The notes under the pieces are model-generated. The model worked only from the letters and a program-made list of their open reading frames with translations, searched no databases and had not been told where the DNA came from. A stretch of DNA of 35,006 nucleotides from an uncultured Rhodobacterales bacterium (GTDB lineage: Bacteria; Pseudomonadota; Alphaproteobacteria; Rhodobacterales; Rhodobacteraceae). The position numbers were made by a program, and so were the translations under genes. Positions 8,018 to 16,527 of this stretch are shown here, piece after piece (the stretch's first letter is position 1; each line of letters opens with the position of its first letter). The DNA is taken from NCBI GenBank assembly GCA_903845215.1, contig CAIMWI010000059.1, positions 1 to 35,006 of the forward strand. Reading direction: 5' to 3'.

Positions 8018-9807
8018 CGTTGGTCGCACCACAACCATCCGGGGCCAACATGGCCCCGGATAGCCCCACGGTTCTGACGGTCGATAGATTGACCGTTTCG
8101 GTGCGTACCGAAACGGGCCTGCACCCGCTGGTCAGTGATCTTTCCTTTAACGTCAAGCGCGGTGAAACGCTGGCGATTGCCGGTGAAAGCGGGTCGGGAA
8201 AATCTATCACCTCTTTGGCCATCATGGGCCTGTTGCCCCCGCCCGCGGTGCGTGTGACGGCAGGGCGCATCGCCCTTGGCACCAACGACCTGACTGCCAT
8301 GCCCGAAGACGCCATGCGCCGCATTCGGGGCGACCGGATCGCGATGATCTTTCAAGAACCTATGTCCAGTCTAAACCCAGTCTTAACCATCGGAACCCAG
8401 TTGGCCGAGGCGATCCGCGCCCACCAAGATGTTTCTTGGGCCAAAGCCCGAACCCGCGCCATTGCGGCACTTGCCTCGGTGCGCCTGTCCGACCCTGAAC
8501 GGCGGATGGCGCAATTTCCGCATGAATTATCCGGCGGTATGCGCCAACGCGTGATGATCGCGATGGCGCTTGTCCTGCGACCCGAAGTGCTGATTGCCGA
8601 TGAACCGACGACGGCGCTAGATGTGACTGTGCAGCGCGAAGTCTTGGATCTGCTGCGTGATTTGCAACGCGAGTCGGGGACCGCGATCATTCTGATCACC
8701 CATGACATGGGTGTGGTTGCCGAAATGGCCGATCGGGTGATCGTGATGAAATCTGGCCGGATGGTTGAAGAGGCCCCGGTGGCCAGGCTTTTCAAAGCGC
8801 CCTCTGCCCCCTACACCCGCGACCTGCTTGCCGCCGTGCCCCGCATGGGCACACGAACCGACAGTGCCGATCCTGCCGCAACGCGCACACCTGCCCCGCA
8901 TGTGGCGCAACTTTCGGATGTGGTGGTGCGCTTTCCATTGAAATCGGGGGTGTTGGGGCGAATATCTGGCCATGTGCACGCTGTGGAACATGTCAGCTTT
9001 GATATTTTAAAGGGCGAAACATTCTCGCTGGTGGGGGAATCTGGTTGCGGCAAATCTACCATCGCTAAGGCAATCGTCGGGCTGGTGCCCCACGCGGGTC
9101 GGATCAAAGTGGCCGACCAAGAACTGAAGGGGCTGGATACTGCGGGCCAAAAAGCACTGCGCCGCCGCGTGCAGATGGTGTTTCAAGACCCGATGGCCGC
9201 GCTGAACCCGCGCATGCGGGTCGGCGATCTTATCGCCGAGCCCTTGCTGATTCACGGCTTTGGCACCCCCGAAAGCCGCCGGGTCGAGGCCACCAACCTG
9301 ATGTTGCGCGTTGGCCTATCCAAAGATCAGATGGATCGTTACCCACATGAGTTTTCCGGCGGGCAGCGCCAGCGCATCTGCATCGCCCGCGCCCTTGCGC
9401 TGAAACCTGATCTGATTATTGCCGATGAAAGCGTATCGGCCCTTGATGTCAGCGTGCAGGCCCGCGTCCTCGCGCTGATGCGCGAGTTACAGCAAGAGAT
9501 GGGGATGGCCTATCTGTTTATCAGCCACGACATGGCTGTGGTCGATACGATTTCGGATCGGGTGGCGGTGATGTATCTTGGCCAAATCGTGGAAATGGGC
9601 ACCCGTGCACAGGTTTTTGGCAATCCGCAACATGCCTATACGCGTCGGCTTATTGATGCGGTCCCAGTGCCAGACCCGACGCATCGGCGCGGCCAACGGC
9701 TGCAAGTTTCAGATGAGATATCGAGCCCCATTTACGCACCAAACCAGCACCCAAAGCGCGTAACCCTGCACGACATTGGGGCCGGTCACATGCTGGCAGA
9801 AGACTAA
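8014..9807 (+). CDS. Fused double ABC ATPase, DppD-DppF type
   Basis: 597 residues from ATG 8014, which overlaps the amidase stop; the frame stays open upstream to 7882 but that part lies inside the amidase gene. Two complete ATPase domains are joined. The first has Walker A GESGSGKS (57-64), signature LSGGMRQR and Walker B VLIADEPTTALD. The second has Walker A GESGCGKS (341-348), signature FSGGQRQR and Walker B LIIADESVSALD. Each half ends with the oligopeptide-transporter C-terminal extension (APYTRDLLAAVP; QHAYTRRLIDAVPVPDP). It powers the DppB/DppC-like pair at the inner face of the membrane. Last gene of the operon; no clear terminator was seen directly after it. Confidence 0.95.
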   Translation: MTLVAPQPSGANMAPDSPTVLTVDRLTVSVRTETGLHPLVSDLSFNVKRGETLAIAGESGSGKSITSLAIMGLLPPPAVRVTAGRIALGTNDLTAMPEDAMRRIRGDRIAMIFQEPMSSLNPVLTIGTQLAEAIRAHQDVSWAKARTRAIAALASVRLSDPERRMAQFPHELSGGMRQRVMIAMALVLRPEVLIADEPTTALDVTVQREVLDLLRDLQRESGTAIILITHDMGVVAEMADRVIVMKSGRMVEEAPVARLFKAPSAPYTRDLLAAVPRMGTRTDSADPAATRTPAPHVAQLSDVVVRFPLKSGVLGRISGHVHAVEHVSFDILKGETFSLVGESGCGKSTIAKAIVGLVPHAGRIKVADQELKGLDTAGQKALRRRVQMVFQDPMAALNPRMRVGDLIAEPLLIHGFGTPESRRVEATNLMLRVGLSKDQMDRYPHEFSGGQRQRICIARALALKPDLIIADESVSALDVSVQARVLALMRELQQEMGMAYLFISHDMAVVDTISDRVAVMYLGQIVEMGTRAQVFGNPQHAYTRRLIDAVPVPDPTHRRGQRLQVSDEISSPIYAPNQHPKRVTLHDIGAGHMLAED

Positions 9808-9876
9808 GAAAGCCGCCCATTTTGCTGCAATACCTTGGGCATTGGCCCGCCTGCATGGGGCGGCCCGATCGAGGCG

Positions 9877-10790
9877 TTAGCAACGTTTTTTGGCTTGCAT
9901 GACAGACGGCCCAACTTGCACACACATGCACCGCAATTCGGCAGCGCTTTGTCGAACCGCCACGTCCCAAGCGGTGACATAAGCAGCGTCATCCCTAACA
10001 CCCAGTTCTGCAACGACAATGGGCTTCCCAAAGGTTTTGGCACGATTGTCTTTCGGGCCCAGCACCTCCACAAAGGTGCGGTCGTGTTGGAACTTGGCGC
10101 GGTCCCAAGCCTTTAGGCCAAAGACGCTTTGGTCAAATCTGTGTGCGGTCCCAGACACGACATATTCCGCGCGCGTGACTGAAAAAGGGGCGCCGCACGT
10201 TAGGGCCTGCACCCTGACAGGGCTGCGCAAGGACAGGGCAAGCACCCCCAAGGCGCAAACGATGCCCGCCGCGCCAAACTGCAGACCCATCGTGCGTTTG
10301 GGTTGCGCAGCCTTGGTGTTTTCGCGCAGGTGCCAGACAACAGCGATGACCACGATGGCAGCGTGCAATAGGCCAATAAGGGCACAAAGCAGTTAAAACC
10401 CCGCCGCATTGCTGGCCCTCACAAACAGGATTGGCACTGTGCAGCCGTCAGCGCGATCATCGGATAAATCGCCTGACAGAAAACGAACTGAAACCGCAGT
10501 CGCCAAGGCAGAAAGGCCAGATGATGCGGCGTTACGGTCAAAAGCAGGCCCATCAGGCTGCGTGACCACGGAAATTCTTGCATGACCATGTCGCCAAGGG
10601 TGTCTGGCCCATCGCCTATGGCGATGGCGTCCACGGCATGAACCACCCGCCAGCATTCATCAGCAGTGAGGTCGAATGATCTTCGGCAATTTCTGGACCC
10701 AAACCGCCTAAATCACGCAGTGCACAGGTGCGCACACAATAGTGTGACCCGATGCACATCGGGGCAAAGTCCCCCGAAATAGCCCGCCTG
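9877..10790 (-). pseudogene. Family-2 glycosyltransferase remnant (cellulose-synthase-like), frameshifted
   Basis: Three consecutive pieces on the minus strand read as one glycosyltransferase but in three frames. The first (about 10790-10650) has SGDFAPMCIGSHYCVRT and GLGPEIAEDHSTSLLMNAGG, the GT2 EDxS region. The second (10646-10419) has GDGPDTLGDMVMQEFPWSRS, matching the QxxRW-like motif, then membrane segments. The third (10368-9877) has further hydrophobic sequence and an extracytoplasmic part with GKPIVVAELGV and YVTAWDVAVRQSAAE, suggestive of an attached glycosidase-like domain. The N-terminal catalytic half is missing. It abuts a galE remnant, so this is a decaying polysaccharide locus. 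No intact small gene was recognised in the rest of 9808-10884. Confidence 0.7.
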
Positions 10791-10884
10791 AAACACCCGT
10801 GAAGGCCACTTCTGATTCCATCCTGGCATGCGCAGCCCTGCTTTTGGGTGCATTGCTGGAACAAATGCTTGGCGCGCTGGCATA

Positions 10885-11264
10885 GCCTACAGCAGGGTCG
10901 GCAAAGGGGCGCAGCGGCGCGGCAACAGGTTGAGCGGCTCCTTGCGGCCCTTGATACGTTCCACCGCCGCGGCCAGTTCAAAAACCGATACACATCGCCC
11001 GCTGCCCAGGTTGACCGCCAATCCCGTGCTGCCCGCCAGCAACAGCTTTACCGCCATCACATGCGCTCGGGCCAGATCATCGACATGAATGCAATCGCGT
11101 AGGCGGCTGCCATCCGGCGGGTCATAATCCGTACCATAGACATCCAGCATCGCCCGCTGCACTGCCGCCACCATCAAGGCCAGCGCGATGACATGGTTTC
11201 GGGCTGATGCCTTTCTCCAAGATGGCCGTCGGGGTCAGCCCCAGCCGCATTGAAATTGCTGCTA
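10885..11264 (-). pseudogene. UDP-glucose 4-epimerase (GalE) fragment, frameshifted
   Basis: Minus-strand translation gives FNAAGADPDGHLGERHQPET (about 11258-11197), then, after a frameshift near 11190, IALALMVAAVQRAMLDVYG, TDYDPPDGSRLRD, IHVDDLARAHVMAVKLLLAG and AVNLGSGRCVSVFELAAAVE. These are successive blocks of the C-terminal half of GalE-type epimerases, which interconvert UDP-glucose and UDP-galactose. The N-terminal NAD-binding half (GxxGxxG) is absent because the dehydrogenase gene begins right beside it at 11281. The expected C-terminal block after PLNLLPRRC is also lost. Clear remnant of a deleted gene. Confidence 0.8.
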
Positions 11265-11280
11265 AGGGCTGGGAAAAACC

Positions 11281-12324
11281 CTATTGCGGCATCTCGATCT
11301 GCATCTTTACTTGGCCCTTGGGGGCCGTTGCGGCGATTTTGAAGGCGGCTATGCTGTCGTCAAAACTGAAGGAACGGGTGATAAGCGGCTTCAGGTCAAT
11401 GGCGCCCGATGACAACAACCCCACACACCTTGGGAAGACATGGGCGTAGCGGAAGATATGTTCCACCCGCGCCTCACGGACCATGGCTTTGCCTAGATCG
11501 TAGGGGAAGGGTTCGCTTGGGATGCCGACAAACACCACTCGGCCGCCCGGGGCAAGCACGTCAAACACGCCAGACGCCGCGCGGGAACTGCCAGAGCATT
11601 CAAAGACCACCTCAACCCCCCAGTTCTCGGTCGCTTTCAGGATCTGGGCAAGCGGATCGGCCTTGGCGTTCAAGGCCGTGATCGCCGATGACAGGCTGCC
11701 GGCAAGGGCCAGCTTGGTGTCGTCGAAATCGGTGATAAAGACCCGCGCGCAACCCGCGGCCAGGGCTGCGAGGGCTGTCACAAGGCCAATGGGGCCGGCC
11801 CCTGACACCATCGCCACATCCCCCGGCTTGATCTGCGCCTTCGTGGCTGCATGCACCCCCACGGCTAAGGGTTCAACCATAGCCGCCTGGGCGAAAGACA
11901 CATTATCGGGCAGTTTGAACGTAAAGGCCGCAGGATGCACAACCGTTGGCCGCAAGATGCCATGAACGGGCGGGGTCGCCCAAAACCGCACCGCGGGGTC
12001 GATGTTGTACAGGCCCAGGCGCGTGGCACGGCTGTTCGGGTCGGGAATGCCCGGCTCCATACACACGCGGTCGCCGACCTTCAGCGTGGTCACCAAATCC
12101 CCTGTCTCGATCACCGTGCCCGAGGCTTCGTGGCCAAGGATCATAGGGGCGCGCACAACAAAGTCGGCAATCCTGCCGTGGGTGTAATAATGCACATCGG
12201 AACCGCAAATACCCACCGTATGTATTTTGATGCGCACATCTTGGGGGCCCAAGACCTCGTCCCGCTCAATCGGGACGTCGCGCAGGGAAAGGGCGAGAAC
12301 ATCCTCAAGAACCAAAGCTTTCAT
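11281..12324 (-). CDS. Zinc-dependent xylitol/sorbitol-type dehydrogenase (D-xylulose reductase)
   Basis: 347 residues of the medium-chain dehydrogenase family. It starts [20 protein letters not shown]. Catalytic zinc ligands are C40 ([13 protein letters not shown]), H65-E66 (GHEASG) and a later Glu in [13 protein letters not shown]. The Rossmann motif is [20 protein letters not shown] and [19 protein letters not shown] are typical of xylitol dehydrogenases (xylitol to D-xylulose with NAD+). The four-cysteine structural zinc lobe is absent, as in many polyol dehydrogenases. The ATG at 12324 has GGGGAA upstream on the minus strand; the frame extends to 12393 without support. It stands alone, with no pentose transporter or kinase nearby, so the polyol specificity is inferred. 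The gene ends 17 bases from the galE remnant. Confidence 0.88.
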   Translation of the reverse strand: MKALVLEDVLALSLRDVPIERDEVLGPQDVRIKIHTVGICGSDVHYYTHGRIADFVVRAPMILGHEASGTVIETGDLVTTLKVGDRVCMEPGIPDPNSRATRLGLYNIDPAVRFWATPPVHGILRPTVVHPAAFTFKLPDNVSFAQAAMVEPLAVGVHAATKAQIKPGDVAMVSGAGPIGLVTALAALAAGCARVFITDFDDTKLALAGSLSSAITALNAKADPLAQILKATENWGVEVVFECSGSSRAASGVFDVLAPGGRVVFVGIPSEPFPYDLGKAMVREARVEHIFRYAHVFPRCVGLLSSGAIDLKPLITRSFSFDDSIAAFKIAATAPKGQVKMQIEMPQ

Positions 12325-12461
12325 CGTTGTTCCCCACTTGCTGAACCGAACCCAAGGCCGAGTGTGCCAAGATATGACGCCGAACGCCCCCATTCACAAC
12401 GGGTGCAGCGCAGGGCCTGTTGTGGCTTTTCGCGCAAAGCTACCCGTGATAGGGCCAAGGG

Positions 12462-14708
12462 ATGAACCCTATGCCCACAAAAGACCAGATCCGCCAATGG
12501 ATCCTTGATAACCCCACCCTCCTGGCCAAGCGCGACATCGCGCGGGCCTTCGGGATCAAGGGCGATGCCCGTATTGACCTGAAGCGCCTGCTTAAAGAGC
12601 TGGAAGATGAAGGCACCGTCACCCGCACCGTGCGGCATTATTTCGATGCGCAAGCCCTGCCCCCCGTGGCCGTGCTGGAAGTGTTGGCCCCTGATGCCAA
12701 CGGCGATCTTTTCGCTATTCCGCTAGAGGCGGGCGTGCCCACCGCAGGGCCGCGCATTTTGATCATGCCGCAGAAAGGCGATGCCGCTTTGAGGGCGGGC
12801 AACCGCATTCTGGCACGCCTAACCAAGGTTGACGGCGAAGATCACGGCTACGAAGCCCGCCTGATCCGCGCTTTGGGCGGCAATCCGGCCAAGGTGCTGG
12901 GCATTTTCCGCCTTGGGGCGGAAGGTGGGCGGATTGTGCCCATCGACAAGGGTGCAGATAAGGAATGGCGCGTGGCCCGTGACGCCACAGCCGATGCCCG
13001 CGACGGCGAGTTGGTCGAGGCGGAACTGGTCGGCAAGCGCCAGATGGGCCTGCCCCATGCCCGCATCACTGCGCGCTTGGGCGACCCTTCAGGCCCGCGC
13101 GCCGTGTCACTGATTGCCATTCACCAGCACGCCATTCCCGACGCCTTCCCAGATGCCGTGGTGGCCGAGGCGGACGCCTGCCTCGCCGCGCCGATCGGTG
13201 CCCGCGAAGACCTGCGCGATCTTCCCCTGCTGACCATCGACCCGCCTGATGCCCGCGACCGCGACGATGCCGTCTGCGCCGAACCCGACATCGACCCGAC
13301 CAATCCGGGCGGCTTCGTCCTTTGGGTGGCCATCGCCGATGTGGCGCACTACGTCACCCCGAACTCTGCCCTTGACCGCGAAGCGCGCAAGCGGGGCAAT
13401 TCCAGCTATTTCCCAGACCGCGTGGTGCCGATGTTGCCCGACATCCTGTCAGGCGATCTGTGCAGCTTGCACGAACATGTCGACCGCGCCTGTTTGGCCG
13501 TGCGCATGGTGATTGATGCCCAGGGCCAAAAGCTGCGGCATGCGTTCACGCGCGGGCTGATGCGCTCGAAAGGGGCGCTGTCTTACGGGCAGGTGCAAGC
13601 TGCCCAAGACGGGTTTGGCGATGCGACCACCGCGCCCTTGCTGGGCGGGATCGCCTCGCTTTACGGGGCTTACGCGGCGCTGAAACGCGCCCGCACCTCG
13701 CGCCAGCCGCTGGAACTTGACCTGCCCGAACGCAAGATTGTGCTGGGCGAGGATGGCAAGGTCAGTTCTGTCTCTTTTGCCGAACGCTTTGACGCGCACC
13801 GCTTGATCGAAGAGTTCATGGTGCTGGCCAATGTCGCCGCCGCCGAGGAACTGATCCGCCTTAAACGCCCGCTGCTGTTTCGCGTGCACGAAGAACCCGG
13901 CCCGCAAAAGCTGGATGCGCTGCGCGAGGTGGCCGAGGCGTCTGGCTTTACGTTGGCCAAGGGGCAGGTGCTTAAAACCGCGCATCTCAACCGGTTGTTG
14001 TCGCAGGCCGAGGGCAGCGAGTTTGCCGAGTTGATGAATATCTCGACCCTGCGGTCGATGACGCAGGCCTATTACAGCCCCGACAACTTCGGCCATTTCG
14101 GGCTGGCTTTGCGCAACTATGCGCATTTCACCTCGCCCATCCGGCGCTATTCCGACCTAATCGTACACCGCGCGCTGATCTCGGCGCATGGCTGGGGCAA
14201 GGATGGGTTGTCAGTTTGGGATATGGAAAATCTGGGCGAAACGGGCAAGCTGATTTCCGACACCGAGCGCCGCTCGATGGCAGCAGAGCGTGATACAACC
14301 GACCGGTATCTGGCGGCCTATCTGTCCGACCGCGTGGGTGCAGAGTTCACAGGGCGGATTTCGGGCGTGCAGAAGTTTGGCCTGTTTGTAAAGCTGGATG
14401 AAACCGGCGCGGATGGTTTGGTGCCCATCCGCAGCGTGGGGCGCGAGTATTATCGTTATGACGAGGCCAGCCAAACCCTGACCGGGGCTGACAGCGGCCA
14501 GATCATCGGCCTTGGCCAGCGCGTGCTGGTCCGCTTGGCCGAGGCGACGCCCGTGACGGGCGGATTAACACTGGACCTTTTGTCGATCGAGGGCGAAACC
14601 CTGCGCGTGCCGTCTTCAAAGGGCGGGCGCTACGGGGCGCGCAAACCTGCGGCCTTTAAAGCCAAACGTGATGCGGTCAAACGCAAAGTCACCCGCAAGC
14701 CGCGATAA
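12462..14708 (+). CDS. rnr: Ribonuclease R
   Basis: 748 residues, normal for RNase R, a 3'-to-5' exoribonuclease that degrades structured RNA, rRNA fragments and mRNA. The N-terminus is a winged-helix domain (KDQIRQWILDNPTLLAKRDI). Cold-shock-like domains follow, then the RNB catalytic domain with LTIDPPDARDRDDAVCAE (about 257-274), whose aspartates bind the catalytic metals. A C-terminal S1 RNA-binding domain (FTGRISGVQKFGLFVKLDET) and a basic tail (KPAAFKAKRDAVKRKVTRKP) complete the enzyme. ATG 12462 and ATG 12471 are both possible. It is divergent from the dehydrogenase gene, with 137 nt between them. Confidence 0.96.
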   Translation: MNPMPTKDQIRQWILDNPTLLAKRDIARAFGIKGDARIDLKRLLKELEDEGTVTRTVRHYFDAQALPPVAVLEVLAPDANGDLFAIPLEAGVPTAGPRILIMPQKGDAALRAGNRILARLTKVDGEDHGYEARLIRALGGNPAKVLGIFRLGAEGGRIVPIDKGADKEWRVARDATADARDGELVEAELVGKRQMGLPHARITARLGDPSGPRAVSLIAIHQHAIPDAFPDAVVAEADACLAAPIGAREDLRDLPLLTIDPPDARDRDDAVCAEPDIDPTNPGGFVLWVAIADVAHYVTPNSALDREARKRGNSSYFPDRVVPMLPDILSGDLCSLHEHVDRACLAVRMVIDAQGQKLRHAFTRGLMRSKGALSYGQVQAAQDGFGDATTAPLLGGIASLYGAYAALKRARTSRQPLELDLPERKIVLGEDGKVSSVSFAERFDAHRLIEEFMVLANVAAAEELIRLKRPLLFRVHEEPGPQKLDALREVAEASGFTLAKGQVLKTAHLNRLLSQAEGSEFAELMNISTLRSMTQAYYSPDNFGHFGLALRNYAHFTSPIRRYSDLIVHRALISAHGWGKDGLSVWDMENLGETGKLISDTERRSMAAERDTTDRYLAAYLSDRVGAEFTGRISGVQKFGLFVKLDETGADGLVPIRSVGREYYRYDEASQTLTGADSGQIIGLGQRVLVRLAEATPVTGGLTLDLLSIEGETLRVPSSKGGRYGARKPAAFKAKRDAVKRKVTRKPR

Positions 14709-14740
14709 GATCAACGCAATTTGACTTGCCGCAAGGCCCT

Positions 14741-14762
14741 GCCCCGTGTACCTGCACGGGGC
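14741..14762 (+). terminator. GC-rich hairpin after rnr
   Basis: GCCCCGTG (14741-14748) pairs perfectly with CACGGGGC (14755-14762) around TACCTG. It lies 33 nt after the rnr stop. There is no T tract, so it may be a transcript-end hairpin or an mRNA-stability element rather than a true intrinsic terminator. Confidence 0.4.
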
Positions 14763-14896
14763 GGAACGCGATTCCGTTTCACCCATGGACCTGATCCTCA
14801 TGCCAACCCACAGTCGATTGACCGTGCCGTCAGGGCCGTGCTGACAAGGTGAAATCCTTGCTGGCGGCCCGTGATGGCCGGTCGCAAGGAGATAGA

Positions 14897-15223
14897 ATGC
14901 AAGCTTTCCTCAAAAGCCGCTTTGACCGTTTGGCAGAGTGGATTTCCGCGGCCCTTGGCCGCCCTTTGGCCTTTCTGGCAGCACTGGCCCTTGTGGCCTT
15001 TTGGGCCATCAGCGGGCCGCTGTTTGGCTATTCTGACACCTGGCAGTTGGTGATCAACACCGGCACCACCATTTCCACCTTTTTGATGGTGTTCTTGCTG
15101 CAAAACACCGGCAACCGCACGATTGCCGAGTTGCAAGACCACCTTCATCGGCTGGAACGGCAAAACGCCTACATTCTGGCCTTGTTGCAAGACCAGCGCG
15201 GCGAGATGCGCCGCGCCGCATGA
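14897..15223 (+). CDS. Small membrane protein, low-affinity iron permease-like family
   Basis: 108 residues from ATG 14897, which has AAGGAG at 14886-14891. Two membrane segments are visible (GRPLAFLAALALVAFWAISG and WQLVINTGTTISTFLMVFLL). A charged C-terminal helix follows (ELQDHLHRLERQNAYILALL). The segment SDTWQLVINTGTTIxTFLMVFLxQN is the hallmark of the Pfam low-affinity iron permease family, named after fungal Fet4. Transport by the short bacterial members is not established, so only family membership is claimed. It stands alone between rnr and a transglycosylase gene. Confidence 0.8.
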   Translation: MQAFLKSRFDRLAEWISAALGRPLAFLAALALVAFWAISGPLFGYSDTWQLVINTGTTISTFLMVFLLQNTGNRTIAELQDHLHRLERQNAYILALLQDQRGEMRRAA

Positions 15224-15286
15224 CCTTGCCTTTGCCTGCGGGCGGCGCTTGAGTGTCTTGCGCCGCCCCACTGGCAGGAGAGGTTT

Positions 15287-16420
15287 GTGACCCACGACAT
15301 CATGCAAGACTGGATCGCCGCCTTTCAGCCCCGCGCTTTGGCGGCAGGCATCCGCCCTGCCACGCTGGATCAGGCGCTGACGGGGCTAAGCCTGCGCGAC
15401 GACGTGCTGGAAAAAGAGCGCAGTCAGGCCGAATTCACCCGCACCATCTGGGACTATCTTGACCGCGCTGTCTCGGCCGAGCGGATCGCGGCAGGGCGGG
15501 CGGCGTTGGAAACGCACGGCGACATCGTGGGGCGTATTGCAGCACACTACGGCGTTGACCCTCAGATCGTGGTGGCAATCTGGGGTTTGGAAAGCAACTT
15601 TGGCACGCTGCGCGGCGATGTGCCCACCATCGCCGCCTTGGCCACCTTGGCTGCCACCAACCGGCGCGGGGCCTATTTTGAAAGCGAGCTTCTGGCCGCC
15701 CTGCAGATTTTGCAGGCCGGCGATGTGACGGCTGGGCAGATGATGGGCAGTTGGGCGGGGGCCATGGGGCATACGCAGTTCATGCCGTCGAACTACCTGA
15801 CGCTTGCGGTGGATTTTGACGGCGACGGGCGGCGCGATATCTGGGCAGAGGATCCCACGGACGCGCTGGCCTCGACCGCCGCTTATCTGGCGCGGTGGGG
15901 GTGGCAGGCGGGGAAGCCTTGGGGGGTGGAAATCACGCTGCCGCACGGGTTTGACTATCTTCTGGCGGGGGAAAGGGAGCAGAAACCTGCCGCCGAATGG
16001 CAGGCTTTGGGGGTTTGTCGGGCGGGCGGCGGCGACCTTGCTGAAGCTGGCCCAACCCGCGTGCTGCTGCCGGCAGGCGCTTTGGGCGCGGCGTTCCTGA
16101 TCTACCCGAATTTCCACGTGATCGAGCATTACAACCGTGCCGATGCCTATGTGCTGGCTGTCGGTCATCTGGGCGATCGGATCCTGGGGGGCGGCCCAAT
16201 CGTGACCCCTTGGCCGCGCGATCTGCGGGCCTTAACGCGGGACGAATGTGTTGCCTTGCAAAACCGCCTGACACAGGCCGGCTTCGACACGGGCGGGGCC
16301 GATGGCCGCATCGGCCCGCGCACCCAAAGCGCCCTGCGCGCTTTTCAGACCGCATCGGGCCTGGCGCCAGACGGGTTTGCCAGTTTAGCTATTCTGCGCC
16401 ACTTGGGCGGCCAAGCCTAG
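15287..16420 (+). CDS. Lytic murein transglycosylase, MltB-like, with peptidoglycan-binding domain
   Basis: 377 residues starting at GTG 15287, with AGGAGAGG just upstream. The N-terminal SLT_2 domain has the MltB catalytic motif AIWGLESNFGTLRGD with E102 as the likely catalytic acid, then AGAMGHTQFMPSNYL and DFDGDGRRDIW. It would cleave the MurNAc-GlcNAc bond to give 1,6-anhydro ends. A peptidoglycan-binding_1 domain closes the protein at about 318-372 (CVALQNRLTQAGFDTGGADG, IGPRTQSALRAFQ). No signal peptide or lipobox is visible after the GTG, which is odd for a periplasmic enzyme. Upstream in-frame sequence does not give an obvious one either. Confidence 0.92.
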   Translation: MTHDIMQDWIAAFQPRALAAGIRPATLDQALTGLSLRDDVLEKERSQAEFTRTIWDYLDRAVSAERIAAGRAALETHGDIVGRIAAHYGVDPQIVVAIWGLESNFGTLRGDVPTIAALATLAATNRRGAYFESELLAALQILQAGDVTAGQMMGSWAGAMGHTQFMPSNYLTLAVDFDGDGRRDIWAEDPTDALASTAAYLARWGWQAGKPWGVEITLPHGFDYLLAGEREQKPAAEWQALGVCRAGGGDLAEAGPTRVLLPAGALGAAFLIYPNFHVIEHYNRADAYVLAVGHLGDRILGGGPIVTPWPRDLRALTRDECVALQNRLTQAGFDTGGADGRIGPRTQSALRAFQTASGLAPDGFASLAILRHLGGQA

Positions 16421-16429
16421 CGGCGCGGA

Positions 16430-16505
16430 CATATGTGCCCGCACTGAAAACCCTAACACCGCTTGCCCCTTTCATATGTGCCCAAATATCCCCGCCGGAG
16501 GCTCC
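16430..16505. repeat. Short intergenic repeat element between converging genes
   Basis: CATATGTGCCC occurs twice (16430-16440 and 16473-16483), 43 nt apart, between the converging transglycosylase and imuB genes. The second copy runs into AAATATCCCCGCCGGAGGCT (16484-16503). Read on the minus strand this is GCCTCCGGCGGGGATATTT, which I recall as a common intergenic element at gene ends in Rhodobacteraceae genomes. That recollection is unverified. It could act as a 3'-end element for imuB. Confidence 0.5.
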
Positions 16506-16527
16506 AACACCGCACCATCCGCCGCGC

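Noticed and set aside
9835..10396. Plus-strand open frames of 93-125 codons opposite the GT2 remnant
   Set aside because: They have no family resemblance or ribosome site, while the minus strand gives recognisable GT2 motifs in successive frames.
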